Positions 34,856 through 43,056 of a DNA stretch of 64,000 nt are shown here, one piece after another. Source of the stretch: Polyangia bacterium (GTDB lineage Bacteria > Myxococcota_A > Polyangia > Fen-1088); the NCBI GenBank assembly GCA_036268875.1, contig DATATI010000063.1, positions 1-64,000 of the forward strand, given 5' to 3'. The position numbers and the translations under genes are program-made. A model generated the notes under the pieces. The model did no database searches, was not told the DNA's origin, and saw only the letters and a list, made by a program, of their open reading frames with translations. Positions within the stretch are counted from its first letter, which is position 1. Each line of letters opens with the position of its first letter.

Positions 34856-37098
34856 CGGCGGGGTTTTCCTTTGCGCTTGCTCGGGCCTTTGCTGGGCTTG
34901 CCCGAGGGTTTGCTCTTGCCGCGCGGCTTGCCTTTGCCGCCGGCCGCGCTGGCCCCGCCGCGCGTGCTTTTGTCGACGGGAAAGTGCGGGCGCTCGGCCT
35001 TGCCGCGGTGGCGATCGCTCTCGCCGCGCCGGTGACGCCCGCGACCCGCGCCGTCGTCGCCGCGTCCGTAGACCTCGGTCCGTTCGGCGGCGCGGTGTTC
35101 GTGCAGCGCGAAGTCAACCTTGCGGCGGACCACGCTGACCGACTGCACCTCGACCTTGACGGTGTCACCGAGGGCAAACGTCCGCCCCGAACGCCGCCCG
35201 ACCAGCCGGCAGGCCGGCTCGTCATAAACATAGTAATCGTCGGACAACGCTTCCAGGCGCACCAGGCCTTCGACGAACGGATCGTCGATGACCACGAACA
35301 CGCCGAAGCCGGCCACACCGGAGATGGTTCCGTCGAAGACGTCTCCGATGCGATCGCGCAGGAAAAACGCGCGATAGAGATCGACCACCTCGCGCTCGAC
35401 CTCCATCGCCTGGCGTTCAGAGAACGAAGACTCGGCGGCCATCTTTTGCAGGGCCGCGCGATCCGGCACCGGCGCGTCGGCGGGCTTGCGCCAGCCGCCC
35501 GACGGCTTGCCCTGCCCGGCCAGCCGGCTTTTCAGGAGGCGGTGGTCGATCAGATCCGGATAGCGCCGGATCGGCGACGTGAAGTGCAGGTAGTCCGACG
35601 AGGCCAGCCCGAAGTGGCCGATGTTCACCACGTCGTACGTCGCCTGCTTCAGCGAGCGCAACATCTGGAACGACAGCGGCTTTTCCGCCGGGTGATCCTT
35701 CAACCGATCCAGCACGCGGTGCAAGCCGAGCGGCGTGCGCGCGTCGTCGACGTCGATGGGGATGCCGTAGTGTTCGGCCAGCGTGGCGAACTCTTCCATG
35801 CGGCCGCGGTCGGGAGCGTCGTGGATGCGCCAGAGGGCGTCTTCGTTGCGCTGGTGAAAGCTGCGGGCCACCGCTTCGTTGGCCGCCAGCATGAACTCTT
35901 CGATCATTGAATAGGCCTGGCGCTCGCCCGGATCGCGGCGCGATTTGCTGATGGCCCGCACCAGGCGCGGATCGTCGTCGTCAAGCTCGACCTTGGGCTC
36001 GGGCAGATCGAAGTTCAAGGCCCCGCGCCGGACGCGCTGGGCGTTCAGATTTCGCGCCAGGCTGACCATCGCCCGCAGCGACGGCAAGAACGGTTCGTAC
36101 TTCTTGCGCTTGCCGCGCGTGTCGCCGGCCAGCGCCGCCGCCACGCCCGGATAATCCAGCCGCGCCCGGGAGTGAATCACCGCCGCGCAGAAGTCCGTGT
36201 CGATGATGTTGATCTGCCGATCGAAATCGATGCGCACCACCATCGCCAGCCGGTCTTCTTCTGGTACCAGCGAACAGATGTGCGCCGACAGCGGCTCGGG
36301 CAGCATGGGGATGGCCCGGTTGGGCAAGTAGATGCTGCAGCCACGCTTGCGCGCCTCGGAGTCGACGGGCGCGCCCTCGCGGACATAGTGCGAGACGTCA
36401 GCCACCGCCACCCACAGCCGCGTTCCGTTGTTGGGCAGCCGTTCGATCGCCACCGCGTCGTCGAAGTCGCGCGCGGTCTCGGGATCGATGGTGGTGAACT
36501 CGATGTGGCGGAGATCTTCGCGGTCGATCAGATCTTCCGGCTGCACCTCTTTCGGCAGGTACTCGGCCTGGCGGGCGACGTCGTCGGGAAATTCCTCGGT
36601 GACGTCGGCGCAGGCCAGCACCTTCTCGACCTCGGTGCGCGGATCATCGGGATCGCCCAGCACCTTCAGCACCTCGGCGGCCAGTGGGCCGTCGGGCACG
36701 TCGGGGTAGCGGGTGATCTCGGCGACCACCGCCTGGCCGACCAGCGTCTGCGCGACGTGGCCGCTCAGGCTGACCGGGCCGGTGATACGCGGATCGTCGG
36801 GCTGCAGGATCATTTGCTTGCCGGCGCGGGCCAGCTGTCCGGTGATCTTGGCGCGGCCGCGGGCGATCACCCGCAGCACGCGGCCCTCGAATCCGCGCAC
36901 GCCTTGCCAGGCCTCGATCTCGACGCTGTCGGCGTCCATGGCAGCGCCCCGGCTGCGGGCCGAGATGTGGACGTCTTCGGACTTGTCGTCGGGGACGACG
37001 AAGCCATAGCCGACCGGGTGGATCTTGATCCGCCCGGTTAATTTTCGCGCAGGGGCGCGCGACGAGGGAATTCGTGAACTTGTCTCTTCAATACTCAA
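34852..37098 (-). CDS. rnr: Ribonuclease R
   Basis: 748 aa (E. coli RNase R is about 813). Cold-shock-type domains (about 25-170, GYGFVVPDDKSEDVHIS), then the RNB catalytic domain with TIDPETARDFDDAVAIER (the Asp set that binds magnesium), then an S1 domain (about 625-700, GTISGVAGFGVFVV), then a Lys/Arg/Gly-rich tail. It degrades structured RNA 3' to 5'. There is no ATG: the TTG at 37098 is the only start at the expected place and has no clear ribosome site. Confidence 0.93.
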   Translation of the reverse strand: MSIEETSSRIPSSRAPARKLTGRIKIHPVGYGFVVPDDKSEDVHISARSRGAAMDADSVEIEAWQGVRGFEGRVLRVIARGRAKITGQLARAGKQMILQPDDPRITGPVSLSGHVAQTLVGQAVVAEITRYPDVPDGPLAAEVLKVLGDPDDPRTEVEKVLACADVTEEFPDDVARQAEYLPKEVQPEDLIDREDLRHIEFTTIDPETARDFDDAVAIERLPNNGTRLWVAVADVSHYVREGAPVDSEARKRGCSIYLPNRAIPMLPEPLSAHICSLVPEEDRLAMVVRIDFDRQINIIDTDFCAAVIHSRARLDYPGVAAALAGDTRGKRKKYEPFLPSLRAMVSLARNLNAQRVRRGALNFDLPEPKVELDDDDPRLVRAISKSRRDPGERQAYSMIEEFMLAANEAVARSFHQRNEDALWRIHDAPDRGRMEEFATLAEHYGIPIDVDDARTPLGLHRVLDRLKDHPAEKPLSFQMLRSLKQATYDVVNIGHFGLASSDYLHFTSPIRRYPDLIDHRLLKSRLAGQGKPSGGWRKPADAPVPDRAALQKMAAESSFSERQAMEVEREVVDLYRAFFLRDRIGDVFDGTISGVAGFGVFVVIDDPFVEGLVRLEALSDDYYVYDEPACRLVGRRSGRTFALGDTVKVEVQSVSVVRRKVDFALHEHRAAERTEVYGRGDDGAGRGRHRRGESDRHRGKAERPHFPVDKSTRGGASAAGGKGKPRGKSKPSGKPSKGPSKRKGKPRR

Positions 37099-37141
37099 GC
37101 GGTATCCGTTTCTGTTCTTGTGGTTACTGTTATCGAAAGTT

Positions 37142-38479
37142 TCACTGTGGTGGTTGTGTTGGTCGGCCCGGAATCACAGTGGATCGCAGCGCATAGAGCT
37201 TGCGATCATCCGAGCCGACAAAGATGGTTCCGTCGGCGGCCAGCGCCGGCGAGCTGTCGACGTCGCCGCCGAGCTCGACCGACCAGCGCAGCTGGCCGTC
37301 GGGCTCGAGCGCGTACAAACGATCGTCCTGCGAGCCGAACAGCACCGCGCCCTTGGCGTCGATCAGCGCCGACGACAAGATGCGGTCGCCGGTGCGGAAG
37401 GTCCAGTCCAGCGTCCCGTCCAGACGAACCGCGTAAAAAAGCGCGTCGAACGACCCGATGTAGACGTCGCCGTTGCCCAGCGCCGCCGACGCGCGGATGT
37501 CGCCGCCGGTGGTCAGGGCCCAGCGCATCACCCCGTCGGGACCGAGGGCGTACAACTTGGAATCGTCGGAGCCGATGTAGATCGTGCCGTCCTCGCCGAT
37601 GGCCGGGCTGGATTCGACGTCGCCGCCGGTGCGGAAATCCCAGCGCTTGGTGCCGTTGGGGTTGATGCCGTAAACCAGATCGTCCTGACTGCCGGCGACC
37701 ACGGTCCCGTCAGGCATCACCGCCGGCGCCGATGACACGTGCCCGCCGGTGGCGAAGCGCCAGCGCAAGGTGCCGTCCGGGTTGATGGCGTACACGCCGT
37801 CGCCGCCGGTGTAGATGGCCCCGTCGGGGCCGATGGTGGGACCGGCGTCGACGTCGCAGCGGCTGGCATCGGGTCCGATGCCCACGCGCTGGGGGCACGA
37901 TCCAACCTGGAAACTCCAGCGCGGTTTGTCGCTGCCGGCGGGAAAGGCGTACAGGTGGTCGTCGTCGGAGCCGACGACGATCCCGCCGTCGTGGCCGATC
38001 GCCGGCGAGCTGAAGATGATGTCGCCGGTCAGGTGCGACCAGCGCAAGGTCCCGTCGTGGGTCACGCTGTAGACGCGCCCATCGTGCGACCCGAACAGCA
38101 CCGCTCCGTCGTCGGCCACCGCCGGCGACGAGGTGATGGGACCACCGGTGGAGAACGTCCACCACACCGCCGGCTTCTTCGCCGGTAACAAGAACGGCGA
38201 TCGCCCACGGTGCAGGACACCCAGGCGAAACATCGGCAGCACCGGCTCTTTCACGATCGGCGGGAACGGTGGCGCCGTGGGCGCGTTCGGCGCGCCCGGC
38301 GGGGCGCCTGCCAGCGGTGGGCGAACGCGCGCCCCGGGGGGCGGCGGCCACACGCACGTGCCGGTTTCGCAGATCCGCTGCAGCTTGCAGTCACGATCCG
38401 ACGCGCACGGGTTCATCGTGGTCGCGCACGCGGCCAGCAGCACGGGCAAAAGCCCGACCAGCACCCAAACACGCCACAT
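37142..38479 (-). CDS. PQQ-type beta-propeller lipoprotein
   Basis: About 445 aa. Lipobox AAC after a short hydrophobic signal; a Pro-rich segment; then about eight repeats with the pattern SSPA...DG...GS-DG-Y/LYA...G-T-RW (for example SSPAVADDGAVLFGSHDGRVY), a PQQ-type propeller as in BamB. No PQQ-binding catalytic residues are recognisable, so it is probably a binding or scaffold protein. ATG at 38479 chosen because the signal begins there; the frame opens at 38935. It is 43 bp before RNase R on the same strand. Confidence 0.8.
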   Translation of the reverse strand: MWRVWVLVGLLPVLLAACATTMNPCASDRDCKLQRICETGTCVWPPPPGARVRPPLAGAPPGAPNAPTAPPFPPIVKEPVLPMFRLGVLHRGRSPFLLPAKKPAVWWTFSTGGPITSSPAVADDGAVLFGSHDGRVYSVTHDGTLRWSHLTGDIIFSSPAIGHDGGIVVGSDDDHLYAFPAGSDKPRWSFQVGSCPQRVGIGPDASRCDVDAGPTIGPDGAIYTGGDGVYAINPDGTLRWRFATGGHVSSAPAVMPDGTVVAGSQDDLVYGINPNGTKRWDFRTGGDVESSPAIGEDGTIYIGSDDSKLYALGPDGVMRWALTTGGDIRASAALGNGDVYIGSFDALFYAVRLDGTLDWTFRTGDRILSSALIDAKGAVLFGSQDDRLYALEPDGQLRWSVELGGDVDSSPALAADGTIFVGSDDRKLYALRSTVIPGRPTQPPQ

Positions 38480-38644
38480 CACCAAGTCACCGAACACGTT
38501 CGCGGCCGCTCCAGGCGAGCCACACGAAAAAGAAATCCTTCTGATGGGCCACAAGACTAAGGCAATTTGGAAAACGTGCAAGCGGTCCCCGCAGCGGCGG
38601 CCCTGGCGTCCGTCGGAGCGGGTGTTCTCTGTTATCTTGCTTTG

Positions 38645-39715
38645 ATGCGTTTGTTGTCGGCCGCGCCGCTGTTGTTCCTGGTGGCGCTCGCGGCGTCCGG
38701 ATGCCACAAGGCCGCGCCTGCACCCGCGCCACCGGCAGAGACGGCCGCGGCCGCCAGCGACGCGCACGACGACGGCCAGGCGATCGCCGCCACCGCTGCG
38801 GCGGCGACCGTCCCCGCCGCTCGCGCGAACCTGGCCAAAGGCGCCATTCGTCACGTCATCATCGTCAGCGAAGATGGCTTGCGCCCGGACGCGCTGATGG
38901 ACGTTCACCCGCCGGTGCACGAAGCGATCATGCACAAGGGATCATGGTCGCTGGTGGCGCAGACCATCCGGCATGCGTCGACGCTGCCTTCGCACGCGGC
39001 GATGTTGTCCGGGTTCGATATGAAGGAACACGGCCTCAGCTGGAATTCGTGGCAGCCGCAACGCGGGTACATCCTGGTGCCGACCATCTTCGATGCCGCG
39101 TCCAAGGCCGGCGACAAGGCCGCTGCTTTCGTCGGCAAGCGCAAGCTGGAACACATCGCCCACCCCGGCTCGGTCGACGTGTTTTCGCGCCCGGGGTTCT
39201 TCTGCAAGAAAGTCGTCGAGGAAGCGACTCGCTATTTCGTCGACAAGCGCCCGCAGGTCGAGTTCATTCACTTCTCCGATCCCGACGAGCGCGGCCACGC
39301 CGTGGGCTGGATGTCCGATCCGCAGATGGACGCCATCCGCCACACCGATCGCTGCCTGGGCACGCTGGTCGACGCCGTCACCGCCGCCGGCCTGGACGAT
39401 CAAACCCTGTTCATTCTGTCGGCCGATCACGGCGGCCACGGCCGCAATCATTCGGGCGCCATCAAGGAAGATCGTTTGATCCCATGGATCGCCTGGGGCC
39501 CGGGCGTGCGCCCGAACCACCGCATCCGCACCCCGATCAGCACCGTCGACACCGCGGCGACGGCGTTGTGGGCGCTCGGTTATCCCGGTCCGCCGGGCAT
39601 GCTGGGGCGTCCGGTGTTGGAGGCGTTCGACGCCAGCATCGGCGGCACCGATCCCGCGAGTACCACGGCGGTCGCACCGACGGCAGTACCAGCCGCGGCC
39701 CCGGTCACGCGATAG
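38645..39715 (+). CDS. Alkaline-phosphatase-superfamily lipoprotein (nucleotide pyrophosphatase/phosphodiesterase type)
   Basis: 356 aa. Lipobox SGC, Ala/Pro-rich linker, then the metal and nucleophile motifs of the type I phosphodiesterase family: VSEDGLRPD, ASTLPSHAAML (Thr or Ser nucleophile), DPDERGHAVGW and SADHGGHG. It would cleave phosphodiester or sulfate esters outside the cytoplasm. The ATG at 38645 lacks a good ribosome site, but it starts the signal peptide. Substrate not known. Confidence 0.8.
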   Translation: MRLLSAAPLLFLVALAASGCHKAAPAPAPPAETAAAASDAHDDGQAIAATAAAATVPAARANLAKGAIRHVIIVSEDGLRPDALMDVHPPVHEAIMHKGSWSLVAQTIRHASTLPSHAAMLSGFDMKEHGLSWNSWQPQRGYILVPTIFDAASKAGDKAAAFVGKRKLEHIAHPGSVDVFSRPGFFCKKVVEEATRYFVDKRPQVEFIHFSDPDERGHAVGWMSDPQMDAIRHTDRCLGTLVDAVTAAGLDDQTLFILSADHGGHGRNHSGAIKEDRLIPWIAWGPGVRPNHRIRTPISTVDTAATALWALGYPGPPGMLGRPVLEAFDASIGGTDPASTTAVAPTAVPAAAPVTR

Positions 39716-40053
39716 CCGCGGCGTAGGCAGCAGGTCTTGGTACAACGCCCCAAAAGTCTGGAACCAGGCCGGTACCAGGTGGGGCACGTCGGAAGGTCGA
39801 CCTCGCGGTTGGCTAGCGCGCGGCTTCGACGTCGCGACCCGTTCACCGTCGAGGGCCGCTTGCTTGCTCGCCGACGGACCACGGTCTGTATTGGCGTGGA
39901 GCTCTTCCATGAGGCTTTCGTCGCGAGCGGCATCCGCCACCCTTCGCTTGCGGCAGACCGTGATCCGTCGCCGAGCTTTTGTTCCGGACGCGGGGCGGAT
40001 GCACGCGCTAGCCGACGCGAGGTCGACCTCACAATCCCCGCGACGAGGACCAA
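39716..40053. other. 338-bp gap between convergent genes
   Basis: No gene with a ribosome site or a recognisable product. Most of it is the element with terminal inverted repeats (see next entry). Open frames on both strands cross it but do not match a known family. Confidence 0.6.
39794..40029. repeat. 236-bp element with ~26-bp terminal inverted repeats (MITE-like)
   Basis: The left end AGGTCGACCTCGCG (39794-39807) then GGCTAGCGCG (39811-39820) is matched in reverse complement at the right end: CGCGCTAGCC (40004-40013) then CGCGAGGTCGACCT (40016-40029). Between the two matching blocks are 3 nt on the left and 2 nt on the right. Inside there is no transposase. No clear target duplication is seen at the ends. 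It could be a small non-autonomous mobile element, or a bidirectional transcription-stop structure between the convergent genes. Confidence 0.55.
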
Positions 40054-41145
40054 TCAGAACTTCCGGATCGGCGGCTCGCCCGGCGACAGCGCCGGCGGGC
40101 CTTTGGGCACGGTTCGCCGCACGCGCGACAGGTTCAGATCGAGCTCGCTGATCTTGCGCACCATCACCGGCACGCGCGTTCCCGAGCGTAGCGACCGTCG
40201 CTGTGGCGGCTCGCGGCCGGACGCCGAGGGCGCGGTGGGATCGAGGCGGCGCGACAGGCGGCCCACCACTTCCACCACGTCGCCGGGAGCGATGTTGATC
40301 TCGGCGCCGAAGACCTCGCGGTCATCCAAGCGCAGGCGGGTCAAGAACGGATGATCCAGTTCCAGCAGCGTGGTGCTTTGAAACTGCACGCGTTCATCGG
40401 AGGGAAAGGGATCCAGCAGCATGCCGCCCGACACTTCGATCCAGATCGGCTCGTCGGTGCCGTCGTCCAGCAGAAAATCCAGGGCCGCTTCGTGGAAGAA
40501 ATCGCTGCTGACGAACGCGCCCTTGCGAAACCGGGCCAGCGACCACACGGTCTGCCGGCCGCTCAGCGCCGACACCGCCGTCCGCCGCGCCACCACCACC
40601 CCGCGCACCGCCACCGCGTGGCGATCGGCGATGCCGCGCAATTCGGAGATGCGATAGCGCCGCCGTCCGACGATCAAACGGTGCAGCCGGTTGGCCAGCC
40701 GCACGCCCAGCGGCCCTGACATCGCCGACAGCACGGTCGCCGCCGCCACCGCCGCCATCGCCATCCCCAGCTCGTCGCCGGCCATCGACAGCACGCCCCA
40801 CGCCGCCAGCCCCGCCGCGGTCGCCGACGTGGCCGCCGTCGCCAGCCGCACGCCGCGGGGGAACGAAATCCAGCGCGCGATCGGACCGCCGGTGCGTTGC
40901 AAGGCGATCGGCTCGCCTTCACTGGTGGAGCCGCCGCGCGAGAAGACGTCCATCGCGCGCCCCACCAGCGCGTTCAATCGCCGGCCGACCCGCGCCCGCC
41001 AGGTGGGCGGTGTCGGCGACAGCGGACGGACGAGATGGTGTCCGCTGGGACCGTCCCAGTCGGCCAGCTCATCGCGTTCCGGAACGACCAGATCGTCCAC
41101 ACGGCCCTCGCCTTCAATTGTCACACGCGAAGGTGGGGTTTGCAT
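40054..41145 (-). CDS. Membrane protein of unknown function (GIDE/OB-fold-like C-terminal part)
   Basis: 363 aa. Two hydrophobic segments (about 95-140, Ala-rich) follow a basic region. The rest is a soluble domain with VAVRGVVVARR, FFHEAALDFLLDDG and later GDVVEVVGRLSRR, reminiscent of GIDE-type or OB-fold domains. No catalytic motif. ATG at 41145 chosen because it is the first in the frame after a weak upstream run; ribosome site is poor. It is divergent from the multi-receiver operon, 89 bp away. Confidence 0.55.
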   Translation of the reverse strand: MQTPPSRVTIEGEGRVDDLVVPERDELADWDGPSGHHLVRPLSPTPPTWRARVGRRLNALVGRAMDVFSRGGSTSEGEPIALQRTGGPIARWISFPRGVRLATAATSATAAGLAAWGVLSMAGDELGMAMAAVAAATVLSAMSGPLGVRLANRLHRLIVGRRRYRISELRGIADRHAVAVRGVVVARRTAVSALSGRQTVWSLARFRKGAFVSSDFFHEAALDFLLDDGTDEPIWIEVSGGMLLDPFPSDERVQFQSTTLLELDHPFLTRLRLDDREVFGAEINIAPGDVVEVVGRLSRRLDPTAPSASGREPPQRRSLRSGTRVPVMVRKISELDLNLSRVRRTVPKGPPALSPGEPPIRKF

Positions 41146-41234
41146 GCGGGGAACACCGCAAACGCACCGGCGCAGGCCAGCCGCGATCGAAGAATCCAAG
41201 ACGATACTTATTTGAGATACAATCGTCTGCCCTC

Positions 41235-43022
41235 ATGGTGGAAAGCGACGCTGCCCCGCGGCCACTGGAAGCGTTGCGAAACGCGGCGCGCGGCGGCCAG
41301 GAACGATTTCTGGTGGGATTGTCCGACGCCACCGAGCGCCGCCGCTTCGCCGCGGCGCTGGGCACGGAAGGCTACGTGCTGGAGGTGGGCACCAACGAAC
41401 AGGCGATCACCCGCCTGGCCGACGAGTCGTTCGATCTAGCGATCATGGACCTGGACGATCCGGCGGCGACGCAAGATCTTCTGGCGGCCTCGCGCGAGCT
41501 GCGGCCATTTTCGGACATCGTGCTGGTGGCGGCCAGCGATCCGCAGCGCTGCGGCGAGACCTTCGGGCGCGAGACCGCCGCCGTGCTGCCGCGCCCGCTG
41601 CCCGAGGTCGAGGCCCTGCTGCGCGCCCACGTCAAACGGCTGGCTGGTTTCCGTCGCGCCCGCACCCGCGGCCTCCTGATCATGAACGCCTTCGCCGGCC
41701 ACCGCGACGAGTTGGTGGCGTCCGAGCCGGATCTGGCGCGCGAGCTGGACGCCATGCTGATCCAGGCTCGACAAGACCCGACCATCATTGTCATGGGCGA
41801 TGACGATCTGAAGGCCGCCGCCGGCGCTCGAACGGCAAGCGCCAGCACCCACCCCGACGCGGTGGTGGTCGGGCTGGAAGGCCGGCAGCTTCTGGACGCG
41901 CGGCTGGCCGAGGTGCGGGCCCGGGCCACCGGCGCGGCGGTGGTGATCGTCGACGCCGCGCCGACGAGCGAGCGCCTGCGCGACGCGCTTTACGGCGGCG
42001 TGCGCGCGTATCTGCCGCGGACGTCCCTGAATTTGCTCGGTCGGGTGGTGGCGTCGGTGTCCAAGCGCCGGCAAGGCGAGGCCATCGGCGTCAAGCTGAT
42101 CGAGCACCTGGCCAAGGTCGGCGTGCTGACCAACCAGGACACCGAACGCACGCCCGCCCCTCACCGCGACATCGACATCCGTTTGATCGCCGACGCCTCG
42201 ACGCCGCGCGCCCGCACACCGGTGGTGCCGACCGGGCACGAAGTCCTGGTGGTCGACGACGAGGCGGTGGTGCTGACCGTGCTGCGCGAGGCGCTGCGGC
42301 GCGGAGGTTTCCGCGTCACCACCGCCGCGTCGGCCGAAGAGGCCATCGACCTGATGCAAAAGCGCCGTTTCGATCTGGTGCTGACCGACAAGAACCTGCC
42401 CGGCGCGTCCGGCCTGGAGGTGCTGCGGCAGGCGCGCCTCCTGTCGCCGGCGCCGGCGATTGTTCTCATCACCGGGTACAGCTCGTACGACACGGCGGTC
42501 GAGGCGCTGGACATCGGCGCGCACGATTACATCGAAAAACCGATCCGCGACGTGGAAGACTTGCGCTTTCGCATCCGGCGCGCCCTGTCCCGCCGCGACG
42601 AACAGCTGGCGCGGCCGCGCATCACTCGCTCGGGCGGCAACGCCGGGCGCATCTTGCTGGTCGAAGTGGAAGGCACGCGGCGGCAGCTGCTCGCCGATTA
42701 CCTGGGCAAGACCTATCAGGTCACCGCCGCCAAGGACGGCGACGACGCGCTGGAGCTGATCAAGCACCAGCAGTACGATCTGGTGCTGTCCGATCGCCAC
42801 CTGTCCGGATCGTCGGGCCTGCGGGTGATCGAACACGCGCAGCGTTTGCTGCCCCACTGTGCGTCCGTGCTGTACACGGCATACCCGTCCTATGAATCGG
42901 TGAAGGAAGCGTTCGCCACCGGCGTGGACGCCTACCTGGTCAGGCCGGGCGACGATCTGAAAAAATTGGGCGACAAAGTCGCGGAAGCTCTCGGCGGTCG
43001 CGGCGGAATACTGTTAGGGTGA
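41235..43022 (+). CDS. Multi-receiver response regulator (three to four receiver-like domains)
   Basis: 595 aa, no DNA-binding or enzyme output domain. Residues about 25-140 and 160-315 look like degenerate receivers (DLDDP; VVIVDAAPTSERLRDALYGGVRAYLPR). Residues about 335-445 are a full receiver with VVDDE, TDKNLPG and Lys in EKPI. Residues about 472-585 are another with SDRHLSG but Arg in place of the Lys (VRPGDD). It would integrate or relay phosphate signals. It is the first gene of the ATP-grasp operon, 34 bp ahead of the double ligase gene. Confidence 0.8.
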   Translation: MVESDAAPRPLEALRNAARGGQERFLVGLSDATERRRFAAALGTEGYVLEVGTNEQAITRLADESFDLAIMDLDDPAATQDLLAASRELRPFSDIVLVAASDPQRCGETFGRETAAVLPRPLPEVEALLRAHVKRLAGFRRARTRGLLIMNAFAGHRDELVASEPDLARELDAMLIQARQDPTIIVMGDDDLKAAAGARTASASTHPDAVVVGLEGRQLLDARLAEVRARATGAAVVIVDAAPTSERLRDALYGGVRAYLPRTSLNLLGRVVASVSKRRQGEAIGVKLIEHLAKVGVLTNQDTERTPAPHRDIDIRLIADASTPRARTPVVPTGHEVLVVDDEAVVLTVLREALRRGGFRVTTAASAEEAIDLMQKRRFDLVLTDKNLPGASGLEVLRQARLLSPAPAIVLITGYSSYDTAVEALDIGAHDYIEKPIRDVEDLRFRIRRALSRRDEQLARPRITRSGGNAGRILLVEVEGTRRQLLADYLGKTYQVTAAKDGDDALELIKHQQYDLVLSDRHLSGSSGLRVIEHAQRLLPHCASVLYTAYPSYESVKEAFATGVDAYLVRPGDDLKKLGDKVAEALGGRGGILLG

Positions 43023-43056
43023 TGGCGTCCGCACGTCGTTGCGGCGACCAAGGTCT

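Noticed and set aside
39737-40354. Possible small gene in the gap and over the membrane-protein gene
   Set aside because: Its translation has no known motif, it crosses both inverted repeats and then runs antisense to a better gene.
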